From the NCBI GenBank assembly GCA_038230515.1, contig JBBRND010000003.1:124001-188000 (forward strand): a DNA stretch of 64,000 bases, read 5' to 3'. The position numbers and the translations under genes were made by a program. This document shows, one piece after another, positions 56,261 to 64,000 of this stretch. The notes below the pieces were generated by a model. The model had not been told where the DNA came from and made no database searches. It saw only the letters and a list, made by a program, of their open reading frames with translations. Position 1 is the stretch's first letter, and the number at the start of each line of letters is the position of its first letter. The DNA comes from JAPLDB01 sp038230515. GTDB taxonomy: Bacteria > Bacteroidota > Bacteroidia > AKYH767-A > 2013-40CM-41-45.

Positions 56261-56272
56261 TTCATTCATCGC

Positions 56273-58318
56273 ATGAAAAAATTTTCACTCTTCTTCTATT
56301 TTGCATTCTGCATTTTACATTCTTCGTTCGCACAGCTCGGTGAATGGACGTGGGTTAGCGGTGATACAATTCCTGCGCAGCCGGGTATCTTCGGAACACA
56401 GGGAGTTCCATCAACTACGAATCATCCTCCCGGAGTTTACGAACCGTGCGAGTGGACTGATCAACAGGGAAACCTTTGGTTGTATGGAGGCATTGGCGGT
56501 ACAGGTACTTTCAGCGATCTTTGGAAATATAATGTTTCGACTAATGAATGGACTTGGGTGAATGGTCCTTCTACTGCCGGTCAATTGCCTTCTTATGGAA
56601 CGCAGGGAGTATCTTCTCCAACCAACACTCCCGGGTACCGAGCGTATGGAATCATGACATGGGTTGATGTAAATAATAACCTCTGGTTTTTTGGCGGATG
56701 GAGTTCTAGCGATAACAATGATTTGTGGAAGTATGACATCACAACAAATGAATGGACGTGGATAAACGGTGATACGTTTACTGGTGGTGCGGGATTTTAC
56801 GGAACGCTTGGTGTTGCTTCTGCATTGAACTATCCTCCTGCGCGACTTGAAGTTGCATGTTCGTGGATTGACAATGCAAATAATCTCTGGCTCTTTGGTG
56901 GTGAAGCACTCTCCGGCCATTTAAATGATCTATGGAGGTTTGACATTGCTGCAAATCAATGGACATGGATGAATGGCAGCAATAGTACGAATGCAGTTGA
57001 TGTATATGGAACACTTGGAGTAAGCGCTCCGATAAATACCCCCGGTGCGAGGCAGTGTTATACACACTTCAAAGATTTATCTGGCAACCTCTGGCTGTTC
57101 GGAGGCACTGCTTACAATCCTTCAGCATACAATGATCTCTGGAAATATGATGTTGCAACCAATGAGTGGGCTTGGATGAATGGACCAAATTTTCAGGGGG
57201 ACATTGGATCTTACGGAACTCAGTGTGTAGCGTCTTCGAGTAATCTTCCGGGTAACAGATACGAGAACCGTTCCTGCTGGACAGATGCATGCGGAAATTT
57301 TTATGTGTTCGGGGGAGTTGGTTATCCTTCCAATGGTGACTACAATGATCTTTGGTATTACAATGTATCTGCAAACATGTGGACATGGGTAAGTGGTGAC
57401 CAAACAACAGGGTCTCCCGGATTTTTCGGAACACAGGGATTATCATCACCTACAAACATGCCGCCTGCAAGAATGGGTGCTTCATCATGGATAGATGCAA
57501 ACGGAAACTTGTGGCTCTATGGCGGCTTCAGCAGTGGCTTTTCGCAGTGGGGAGATCTATGGAGGTTTGTTCCGGATCCTTCCTGCACTCAATGCAACAA
57601 TATTCCGGTTGCTGTATTTTCTGCACCACATCACATTTGTCCGGGCACTTGCACTGATTTTACAAATCTTTCTACCGGTGCAACCTCTTATCAATGGACT
57701 TTTGCAGGAGCAAATCCTTCAACAAGTACTGATGTAAGTCCAACAAACATTTGTTACAATACGCCCGGAAATTATTTAGTCCAACTCATCGCAACAAATG
57801 CAAATACAAGTGACACGCTTGCCCTGAATAATTACATCACAGTGTATCCTTATCCTGCTCCGCAGGGAATTTCACAAAGCGGTGATACATTATTTGCAAA
57901 TCAGGGTGCTGTAAGTTATCAGTGGTACCATGCTGGAAATAGTATTCCGGGAGCAACAGATTATTTTTATTTAGCAACTGAAGGTGGGGATTTCAATGTT
58001 GTTGCAACAGATGCAAATGGATGTGAGGTGGAAGCAGCGATATTTGATGTTGTGGCTTCTGTGCCGTCATTGGTCAACAGTCTTTCGTCATTTGTGTATC
58101 CAAATCCTGCTATTGATAAGTTAGAAGTGGGATGTCCGGAGGCCGGAGACAAAGAAGTTTCAATTGAAGTTTATGATATGGTCGGGGCTCTTCGTCTTCG
58201 CACTGCTAACTCAAAACTCCCGACTGAACTTGATGTCCGCTGTCTGTCTTCAGGTATGTATTGGTTAGAAATTTCATCAGCAAAAAAAATCTTTCGTTTA
58301 AAATTTATTAAACAATAA
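56273..58318 (+). CDS. T9SS cluster protein 5: long Kelch propeller plus shared cassette
   Basis: A 681-residue exported protein, 12 bases after protein 4. Signal peptide MKKFSLFFYFAFCILHSSFAQ. The Kelch propeller (about 22-435) is built of repeats ending NLWLYGGIGGTGTFSDLWKYNVSTNEWTWVNG and starting with a cued PSYGTQGVSSPTNTPGYR block. Then the shared cassette (HHICPGTCTDFTNLSTGATSYQW ... GDFNVVATDANGCEVEAAIFDVV) and a type A sorting domain (FVYPNPAIDKLEV, IEVYDMVGALR, LSSGMYWLEI). Proteins 2 and 5 share the propeller class, but the blade pattern differs, so they are not recent duplicates in this part. Confidence 0.87.
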   Translation: MKKFSLFFYFAFCILHSSFAQLGEWTWVSGDTIPAQPGIFGTQGVPSTTNHPPGVYEPCEWTDQQGNLWLYGGIGGTGTFSDLWKYNVSTNEWTWVNGPSTAGQLPSYGTQGVSSPTNTPGYRAYGIMTWVDVNNNLWFFGGWSSSDNNDLWKYDITTNEWTWINGDTFTGGAGFYGTLGVASALNYPPARLEVACSWIDNANNLWLFGGEALSGHLNDLWRFDIAANQWTWMNGSNSTNAVDVYGTLGVSAPINTPGARQCYTHFKDLSGNLWLFGGTAYNPSAYNDLWKYDVATNEWAWMNGPNFQGDIGSYGTQCVASSSNLPGNRYENRSCWTDACGNFYVFGGVGYPSNGDYNDLWYYNVSANMWTWVSGDQTTGSPGFFGTQGLSSPTNMPPARMGASSWIDANGNLWLYGGFSSGFSQWGDLWRFVPDPSCTQCNNIPVAVFSAPHHICPGTCTDFTNLSTGATSYQWTFAGANPSTSTDVSPTNICYNTPGNYLVQLIATNANTSDTLALNNYITVYPYPAPQGISQSGDTLFANQGAVSYQWYHAGNSIPGATDYFYLATEGGDFNVVATDANGCEVEAAIFDVVASVPSLVNSLSSFVYPNPAIDKLEVGCPEAGDKEVSIEVYDMVGALRLRTANSKLPTELDVRCLSSGMYWLEISSAKKIFRLKFIKQ

Positions 58319-58327
58319 TTTCATCTC

Positions 58328-60145
58328 ATGAATAAATTACTTTCTATTTTCTTAGTTCTTACTTTCCAATTCCTAATTTTTAATTCTGCTCAAGCGCAGA
58401 AGGAAGCAAACATTTGGTATTTCGGTTACGGTGCAGGATTGGATTTTAATTCCGGTTCTCCGGTGGCTCTTACCAATGGCGCTCTGATTACTGACGAAGG
58501 TTGCTCTTCCATTTGCGATGCCAACGGTAATCTTCTTTTTTATACAGACGGTATTACCATCTGGAATAAAAATCATTTAGTGATGGCGAACGGAACCGGT
58601 CTTACCGGAAATGCTTCTTCTACACAGTCGGGTTTGATTGTAAAGCAGCCCGGCAATTCTAACCTGTATTATGTTTTCACCACAAACGCAACACTCAATT
58701 ATTCAGTTGTTGATTTGAACCTGAATGGAGGGCTCGGTGATGTAACAGCACAGAAAAATATTTTCATGATGAACAGTGGAGAAAAACTTTGCGCAACCAA
58801 ACATGCAAACGGAGTTGACGTGTGGATACTGATGCATGAGCCGAATACAGATGGTTTCAACGCATTTCTGCTTGATGCAACAGGTGTAAATCCTGCACCC
58901 TCTCATTCCAATACGGGAATTGTTGATGGCATCCTGGGGCAAATGAAAATTTCTCCTCAAGGAACTAAAGTTGCTTTTGGCATTGTTGCCATTCCTGAAA
59001 CAATCTGCATTTGTGACTTTGACAGAACTACCGGTTTGGTGAGCAATGGCTTCGGCATTATCACAGTTCCTAATCAAACCTATGGACTTGAATTTTCTCA
59101 GGATGGAAGTCGCCTTTATACTGCAGGAGCAGCATTGTCGTATGATGTTTATCAATATGATATGAATGCCGGATCGCAGGCGGCAATTATTGCTTCGGCA
59201 ACGATTGTAGGAACAACAGCAAATTTTATTCCGGCAGGAATGCAATTAGGACCTGACAACAAAGTGTATGTTACTTTGTATGGTGCGCCTTCGCTTGCTG
59301 TTATCAACGATCCGAATACAATCGGCACTGGATGTAATTTTGTTGACAATGCAATACCGTTAATGGGACCAACCTGTCAACTTGGATTGCCTGGTTATGT
59401 TTCGAATATTTTTGATTCTCAACCACCTGTTGCATTGTTCAATGCACCACATCATATTTGTCCTGGCACTTGCACCAACTTTACTAACATGTCGCAGAAT
59501 GGAATATCGTATCAGTGGACTTTTACAGGAGCAAATCCGTCTGTAAGTACAGATGCGAATCCAACAAATATTTGTTACAACACTCCTGGAAATTATTCTG
59601 TCCAACTTATTGCTACAAATGCAAACGGAAGTGATACGCTAACACTGAATAATTATATCACAGTATATCCTTCTCCTGCTCCACAAGGAATTTCGCAAAG
59701 CGGAGATACACTTTTTGCAAATCAGGGATCGGTAAGTTATCAGTGGTATCACACAGGAGTTCTTATTCCCGGAGCAACTGATTATTTTTATCTAGCCCAG
59801 GGAAGCGGTGACTACAACGTTGTTTGTACTGATGGAAATGGATGCGAAGTGGAAGCAGCGATATTTGATGTAGTTGCTTCAGTGCAATCAGCAGCTAGCA
59901 ACGAGCAGTTGGAAATTTATCCGAATCCTGTCGCAGAAGAATTATTAATTAAGAACGGAAAACTTAAGATTGAAGCTATTTCAATTTACAATGCACTTGG
60001 TGAATGTGTGCTGGTTGTTAAGCAAGAAACTATCAGCAGGAAGACAGAAGCAATTATTAATGTTCGCTCGATGCCTTCAGGAATCTACATGATCGAAGTT
60101 GCCTCCTCCGAAAGAATCTGCAGAACCAAACTGGTGAAAAAATAA
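58328..60145 (+). CDS. T9SS cluster protein 6: propeller plus shared cassette
   Basis: A 605-residue exported protein, 9 bases after protein 5. Signal peptide MNKLLSIFLVLTFQFLIFNSAQA, again in word-repeat DNA. WD40/YncE-like propeller (about 25-355; NIWYFGYGAGLDFNSGSPVALTNG, DANGNLLFYTDGITIW, MANGTGLTGNASSTQSGLIVKQPG, KISPQGTKVAFGI). Shared cassette (HHICPGTCTNFTNMSQNGISYQW ... VVCTDGNGCEVEAAIFDVV), type A sorting domain (LEIYPNPVAEELLI, ISIYNALGECV, MPSGIYMIEV). Its propeller resembles those of proteins 1, 4 and 7. Confidence 0.87.
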   Translation: MNKLLSIFLVLTFQFLIFNSAQAQKEANIWYFGYGAGLDFNSGSPVALTNGALITDEGCSSICDANGNLLFYTDGITIWNKNHLVMANGTGLTGNASSTQSGLIVKQPGNSNLYYVFTTNATLNYSVVDLNLNGGLGDVTAQKNIFMMNSGEKLCATKHANGVDVWILMHEPNTDGFNAFLLDATGVNPAPSHSNTGIVDGILGQMKISPQGTKVAFGIVAIPETICICDFDRTTGLVSNGFGIITVPNQTYGLEFSQDGSRLYTAGAALSYDVYQYDMNAGSQAAIIASATIVGTTANFIPAGMQLGPDNKVYVTLYGAPSLAVINDPNTIGTGCNFVDNAIPLMGPTCQLGLPGYVSNIFDSQPPVALFNAPHHICPGTCTNFTNMSQNGISYQWTFTGANPSVSTDANPTNICYNTPGNYSVQLIATNANGSDTLTLNNYITVYPSPAPQGISQSGDTLFANQGSVSYQWYHTGVLIPGATDYFYLAQGSGDYNVVCTDGNGCEVEAAIFDVVASVQSAASNEQLEIYPNPVAEELLIKNGKLKIEAISIYNALGECVLVVKQETISRKTEAIINVRSMPSGIYMIEVASSERICRTKLVKK

Positions 60146-60157
60146 TTTTTATTCCGC

Positions 60158-61984
60158 ATGAAAAAAAATATACTTCTACTCGTTTGTGTTTTCTGTTTTC
60201 AATCTTCCTTTTCACAAAACAAACGCGCTAACATTTGGTATTTTGGTACGTTGGCAGGGATTGATTTTAATTCAGGAAACGCAGTCTCAATAAACAACAG
60301 TGCCATGTCTGAAACCGAGGGGTGTGCAACTATGTGCGACACGGGAGGGAATATCATGTTTTATACAAACGGTTCCACGGTGTGGGATCGTACTCATACT
60401 CAAATGCCGAATGGAACCGGATTACTTGGAGGAAGTTCTTCAAGTATGTCTTCACTGATTATTCCGGATCCGGGAAACGTAAATCAATATTATATTTTTA
60501 CCACTGCAAGTGATGCCACAGGCGGATTGACTTACTCAATGATTGATATGACTTTGAACATCGGCAATGGTGATGTAACAACACTCAATACTCCGCTTAT
60601 TACACCTGTCGGAGAAAAACTAACTGCTTTCCAGAAACCTGGAAGCAATGATATTTGGGTTGTTACTCATGAATGGGGCACAGCCAATTACTATGCGTAC
60701 CCGGTTTCATCCTCAGGTGTTGGTGCTCCGGTAATTTCAAGTGTTGGATTAGCACATACAGGAAATGCAGGCAACGCAATCGGCTATATGAAAATTTCCC
60801 CATCAGGAGATAAACTTGCATTGGCACAATCGAGAAATAATAATTTTGAATTGTTCGACTTTGATGCGCTTACCGGAATTGTTTCAAACCCTGTTGTACT
60901 CCCTGCAACAAACTTTACTTACGGAATTGAATTTTCGCGTGATGGAAAAATACTTTACGCAGCCGAATTCAATAACAAGATTTATCAATTTGATTTGACT
61001 CTTGGAACGTCTGCAGCCATTATTGCTTCTCAGCTTTTAGTAGGGGTAGCGATGGGCGTTGAAATCGGTTCTTTGCAAATGGCACCTGATGGAAAAATAT
61101 ATGTTGCCAAAAACAGTTCCACATTTGTCGGTGTAATTAATGATCCCGCTGTGCTTGGTATGGGATGCAACTATGTGGATAATGGTTTCAGCATCGCGCC
61201 TAACGAAGGCATTGAAGGGCTGCCGAATTTTATGGCATCAATCTTCACAGAAATTCCCTCCATGCCTGTAGCGTTGTTCTCTGCACCGCATCACATTTGC
61301 CCTGGCACATGTACGAACTTTACTAATCTTTCCATTGGTGCAACTGCTTATGAATGGACTTTTGCAGGAGCTAATCCATCAGTAAGTACAGATGCAAATC
61401 CAACCAACATTTGCTACAACACTCCGGGAAATTATTTGGTGCAGCTCATCGCATCAAATGCAAACGATAGCGATACATTGTCTCTGAATAATTATATCAA
61501 CGTGTATCCATATCCGCCACCACAGGGAATTTCACAAAGCGGAGATACTCTTTCTGCAAATGCAGGAGCCGTGAGTTATCAGTGGTATCATGGAGGAAAT
61601 ATTATTGCGGGCGCAACAGATTATTTTTACATAGCAACTGAAGGTGGCGATTACAATGTTGTGGCAACGGATGCAAACGGATGCGAAGTTGAGGCAGCGA
61701 TATTTGATGTGGTGGCGGCAGTGCAGTCGGTAAGTGGTAGCGGGCAGTTTGCAATTTATCCGAATCCTGTTGATGATGAATTAAAAATTCGAAATGACAA
61801 ATTAAAAATTGAAACCATTTCAATTTACAATGTACTTGGTGAAAGTATGATTACCGTTAACCAGAAAACAAGCGGCAAGAAATCAGAAACTCTAGTTAAT
61901 GTCTCAATATTACCAAAAGGAATCTACACGATTGAAGTTACCGGAGGAGAAAAAGTTTTTCGAGATAAGTTTGTAAAGCGGTAA
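60158..61984 (+). CDS. T9SS cluster protein 7: propeller plus shared cassette
   Basis: A 608-residue exported protein, last of the cluster, 12 bases after protein 6. Signal peptide MKKNILLLVCVFCFQSSFSQ; WD40/YncE-like propeller (about 22-365; NIWYFGTLAGIDFNSGNAVS, MCDTGGNIMFYTNGSTVWD, MPNGTGLLGGSSSSMSSLIIPDPG, KISPSGDKLALAQS). Shared cassette (HHICPGTCTNFTNLSIGATAYEW ... VVATDANGCEVEAAIFDVV) and sorting domain (FAIYPNPVDDELKI, ISIYNVLGESM, LPKGIYTIEV). No terminator hairpin is visible before the convergent pdhB gene. Confidence 0.87.
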   Translation: MKKNILLLVCVFCFQSSFSQNKRANIWYFGTLAGIDFNSGNAVSINNSAMSETEGCATMCDTGGNIMFYTNGSTVWDRTHTQMPNGTGLLGGSSSSMSSLIIPDPGNVNQYYIFTTASDATGGLTYSMIDMTLNIGNGDVTTLNTPLITPVGEKLTAFQKPGSNDIWVVTHEWGTANYYAYPVSSSGVGAPVISSVGLAHTGNAGNAIGYMKISPSGDKLALAQSRNNNFELFDFDALTGIVSNPVVLPATNFTYGIEFSRDGKILYAAEFNNKIYQFDLTLGTSAAIIASQLLVGVAMGVEIGSLQMAPDGKIYVAKNSSTFVGVINDPAVLGMGCNYVDNGFSIAPNEGIEGLPNFMASIFTEIPSMPVALFSAPHHICPGTCTNFTNLSIGATAYEWTFAGANPSVSTDANPTNICYNTPGNYLVQLIASNANDSDTLSLNNYINVYPYPPPQGISQSGDTLSANAGAVSYQWYHGGNIIAGATDYFYIATEGGDYNVVATDANGCEVEAAIFDVVAAVQSVSGSGQFAIYPNPVDDELKIRNDKLKIETISIYNVLGESMITVNQKTSGKKSETLVNVSILPKGIYTIEVTGGEKVFRDKFVKR

Positions 61985-62018
61985 TCGCCTGTTTTACTTA
62001 AAACCTCAAACCCACGAA

Positions 62019-62999
62019 CTACGAAAGGTACATCACTTCCTTCACCGCCTTAATCACTCTCTCAGGATTCGGAAGATATGCTTCAATTAAAGTAGGAGCA
62101 TAAGGAAGAGGAACATCGCCACCCATCACTCTTTTTATTGGCGCATCGAGGTAATCAAAAGCATCGCGCTGAACTTTGAAACCGATTTCAGAAGCGAGAG
62201 AAGCCAACGGCCAGCTTTCGTCAACGATTACGAGACGGTTTGTTTTCTTCACCGAGTTGATAATTGTTGCGTAATCAATAGGTCGCACGCTCCGGAGATC
62301 AATCACTTCAGCATTGATATTTTCTTTTGCCAATTCTTCGGCTGCCTTCAATGCAATCTTCATCATCTTGCCGAAAGAAACAATCGTAACATCCGTTCCT
62401 GCTTTCTTCACTTCAGCAACTCCGATCGGAATTAAATATTCTCCTTCAGGCACCATTCCTTTTTCTCCGTACATCTGTTCACTTTCCATAAAGATGACAG
62501 GATCGTTATCTCGTATGGAACTTTTCAATAACCCTTTTGCATCGGCAGGATTACTCGGCACAACTACTTTTAACCCGGGACAGTTTGCATACCAGTTTTC
62601 AAATGCCTGCGAGTGCTGCGAGCTCAACATTCCCGCTGAAGCAGTCGGTCCTCTGAAAACAATCGGCACTGTGTATTGTCCGCCACTCATGCTCATCATT
62701 TTTGCAGCGGAATTTATTACTTGATCAATGGCAACGAGAGAAAAATTGAACGTCATGAATTCAATGATTGGTCTCAAACCATTCATGGCAGCGCCTACAC
62801 CAATGCCTGCAAAACCAAGCTCGGCAATGGGAGTATCAATCACGCGCCTCTCCCCGAACTCATCAAGCATTCCCTGGCTCACCTTGTAAGCCCCGTTGTA
62901 CTGCGCCACTTCTTCACCCATCAGGAATACGCGCTCATCTCTACGCATCTCCTCACTCATTGCTTCGCGAAGCGCTTCACGGAATTGAAGTTCTTTCAT
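62019..62999 (-). CDS. pdhB: pyruvate dehydrogenase E1 component, beta subunit
   Basis: A 326-residue subunit of the thiamine-diphosphate-dependent pyruvate dehydrogenase, normal length. Visible family blocks: FREALREAMSEEMRRDERVFLMGEEVAQYNGAYKVSQGM (the Glu of the cofactor pocket), DTPIAELGFAGIGVGAAMNGLRPIIEFMTFNF, and the C-terminal DLRSVRPIDYATI and VDESWPLASLASEI. It works with an alpha subunit, which is not in the window. Convergent with T9SS protein 7, divergent from the J-domain gene. Confidence 0.93.
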   Translation of the reverse strand: MKELQFREALREAMSEEMRRDERVFLMGEEVAQYNGAYKVSQGMLDEFGERRVIDTPIAELGFAGIGVGAAMNGLRPIIEFMTFNFSLVAIDQVINSAAKMMSMSGGQYTVPIVFRGPTASAGMLSSQHSQAFENWYANCPGLKVVVPSNPADAKGLLKSSIRDNDPVIFMESEQMYGEKGMVPEGEYLIPIGVAEVKKAGTDVTIVSFGKMMKIALKAAEELAKENINAEVIDLRSVRPIDYATIINSVKKTNRLVIVDESWPLASLASEIGFKVQRDAFDYLDAPIKRVMGGDVPLPYAPTLIEAYLPNPERVIKAVKEVMYLS

Positions 63000-63073
63000 T
63001 GATATTAGTTAATTGAGTTGACTAAGTTGATTGAGTTAATTGGTAAGAAGTTCAATCGCATTTAGCGGAGGGC

Positions 63074-63081
63074 AAAAATAG
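63074..63081 (-). promoter_or_regulatory. putative -7 element for pdhB
   Basis: On the minus strand TATTTTTG fits TAnnTTTG, 75 bases before the pdhB start. No clear TTG at the -33 distance. Confidence 0.35.
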
Positions 63082-63105
63082 AATTTATTAGAGAATAAGA
63101 AATTT

Positions 63106-63113
63106 ACTTTTGC
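63106..63113 (+). promoter_or_regulatory. putative -7 element for the J-domain gene
   Basis: TACTTTTG followed by CG, identical over ten bases to the element before serS. It is 74 bases before the start at 63187. Confidence 0.4.
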
Positions 63114-63186
63114 GTTTCTTCAGAAAGAGTGGCTGCTCCCGATTAACTTATTTAACTTAGTCAACAAATCAACTATCTTCCGACCA

Positions 63187-63735
63187 ATGTCACTCATTGA
63201 ACAGTATCAACTTCTCGAAATCGGCAGCGATGCTGACATGGATGAATTGAAAAAAGCATTTCGCAAAAAGGCGAAACAATGTCATCCTGATCTCAATGCA
63301 TCGCCCGATGCGCAGGCAGAATTTATTCGTTTACATACTGCGTATGAAATGGTGATGGCTCACTTGCAGGGAAGAACTCATTCAGGATTTTATCAAGAAC
63401 CTGTCAGTTTTGCTGCGGCTGAAGTTGCAGAGAGAAGAGCGGCAATGAAAAAGCGGGCGGAGAATTATGCGAAGATGAAATACGAAGAGTTTATGAGAGA
63501 GTGCGAAGCATACCGCAATTCTCCTTACTCATGGATTTTTAAAATTCTTTATTACGGATTGTATTACCTCTACCTGTTTTGTGCGATGTTGTTTGCTTTC
63601 GTTCCATTGCTGGCAGGGTATCAGGGAGGAATTTTCTACTTATTTATTTGTTCCCCTCTTTTTGTGCTTTCATTTTTTACGGTAAAGATGGCGAAGGGAT
63701 GGAAGAAAGAAATTGATCCGTTGTTTAATTATTAA
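63187..63735 (+). CDS. membrane-anchored J-domain protein
   Basis: A 182-residue protein. Residues 4-60 form a J-domain (YQLLEIGSDADMDELKKAFRKKAKQCHPDLNASPDAQAEFIRLHTAYEMV) with the HPD motif that stimulates DnaK ATPase. A charged helical linker (about 75-110) is followed by two hydrophobic segments (about 115-140 and 145-165: ILYYGLYYLYLFCAMLFAFVPLLAG; IFYLFICSPLFVLSFFTV), so the J-domain is likely held at the cytoplasmic face of the inner membrane. It lacks the zinc and C-terminal domains of DnaJ. Client unknown. Its stop overlaps the 3' end of the convergent TPR gene. Confidence 0.85.
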   Translation: MSLIEQYQLLEIGSDADMDELKKAFRKKAKQCHPDLNASPDAQAEFIRLHTAYEMVMAHLQGRTHSGFYQEPVSFAAAEVAERRAAMKKRAENYAKMKYEEFMRECEAYRNSPYSWIFKILYYGLYYLYLFCAMLFAFVPLLAGYQGGIFYLFICSPLFVLSFFTVKMAKGWKKEIDPLFNY

Positions 63736-64000
63736 TCAAGCAACTCGAGCGCGCTGCGAAGCTCATTCAACGTCTTCTGATTGTTTTGCTTTAGCGCTAT
63801 TTCCATGCCTCTCTCATAAGCAGAAGTTGCTTTTGAAGAATCCTTTTCTGATTCATAAAATTTCCCCAACTGATAATACGATGCGAGGTAATTAGGATTT
63901 CTTTTCAGAATCTGTTCGAGGTTTGAAATCGCATCTGCAATGTTTCCAAGTTTTTCAAATTCCAATGCAAGTGCGTATTGAGAAAAATCATCGGTGGGAT
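63732..64000 (-). CDS. small TPR protein (cut by the window edge)
   Basis: The frame is open to the end of the window, so the N-terminus is missing; the visible 89 residues run DDFSQYALALEFEKLGNIADAISNLEQILKRNPNYLASYYQLGKFYESEKDSSKATSAYERGMEIALKQNNQKTLNELRSALELLD. They contain about two TPRs (LEFEKLGNIADAI; YYQLGKFYESEKDSSKATSAY) of the compact one-domain form common in Bacteroidota, usually near 100-110 residues in all. Presumably a protein-protein adaptor. Confidence 0.75.
   Translation of the reverse strand, partial: PTDDFSQYALALEFEKLGNIADAISNLEQILKRNPNYLASYYQLGKFYESEKDSSKATSAYERGMEIALKQNNQKTLNELRSALELLD

Larger units (their letters stand above)
63006..63174. repeat. inverted word repeats around the pdhB/J-domain promoter region
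   Basis: Left copy 63006-63042 and right copy 63141-63174 are inverted versions of the same TTGACTAAGTTGATTGAG / TTAACTTAGTCAAC words and enclose the two predicted -7 elements. Same family as 13556-13653 and 49037-49090. Confidence 0.55.

Overview
The window is a 64 kb piece of a Bacteroidota chromosome, most like Chitinophagales or Sphingobacteriales. The evidence is: at least twelve secreted proteins, of which eleven end in a type IX secretion (T9SS) C-terminal sorting domain; Bacteroidota-type promoter elements (TAnnTTTG at -7, once or twice with TTG 19-20 bp upstream); the DUF6089 outer-membrane family; the bamA-ompH-ompH arrangement; and a GH92 mannosidase. No tRNA, rRNA, CRISPR or phage genes were seen.

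Layout. 1-423 holds a 21-bp tandem array. 424-7455 has a beta-helix T9SS protein and the envelope operon uppS-bamA-ompH-ompH-murI. 7512-11451 has superoxide dismutase, a protein of unknown function behind a second 21-bp array, a T9SS protein and a RelE-type toxin-antitoxin pair. 11556-16671 (minus strand) has two DUF6089 proteins, nadK, an Omp85-like protein and a CBS protein, divergent from pdxJ and an alpha/beta hydrolase. 18461-21475 is accessory: an unknown protein, a small lipoprotein between two ~260-bp direct repeats, and a third 21-bp array. 21498-29132 carries a 1930-residue T9SS protein and a smaller one. 29176-37267 has a TPR protein, serS, GH92, a fourth 21-bp array and a TPR-like possible regulator. 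37585-43970 has a small secreted protein and a 1933-residue PKD-repeat protein without a visible sorting domain. 44099-49023 is accessory: a T9SS BNR-type protein, another unknown protein behind the fifth 21-bp array, a DUF559 nuclease gene flanked by inverted REP-like repeats, a dense REP-like array and a LuxR-type regulator with a degenerate receiver. 49244-61984 is a run of seven T9SS proteins with different N-terminal domains and one shared C-terminal cassette. The right end has pdhB, a membrane J-domain protein and a TPR protein cut by the window edge.

Two features stand out as possibly undescribed systems. First, five separate intergenic arrays (about 2-232, 9517-9810, 21003-21443, 35434-35685, 46650-46922) have unrelated sequences but the same architecture: units of exactly 21 bp, held in phase for 11-21 units, often alternating between two unit types (42-bp superperiod) with a short dyad in the unit. 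Two lie directly upstream of unusual signal-less proteins of unknown function, and a third such protein is near another array. Second, the DUF559 endonuclease gene at 47267-47662 is bounded by ~38-bp inverted repeats belonging to a REP-like family that is multiplied just downstream, the layout expected of a nuclease-dispersed palindromic element. Short word-like repeats also recur in intergenic hairpins and, in frame, in signal peptides and sorting domains of secreted proteins.

All calls rest on reading the sequence; no database or alignment search was run. Family names come from recognised motifs, and copy or identity statements were counted by eye.
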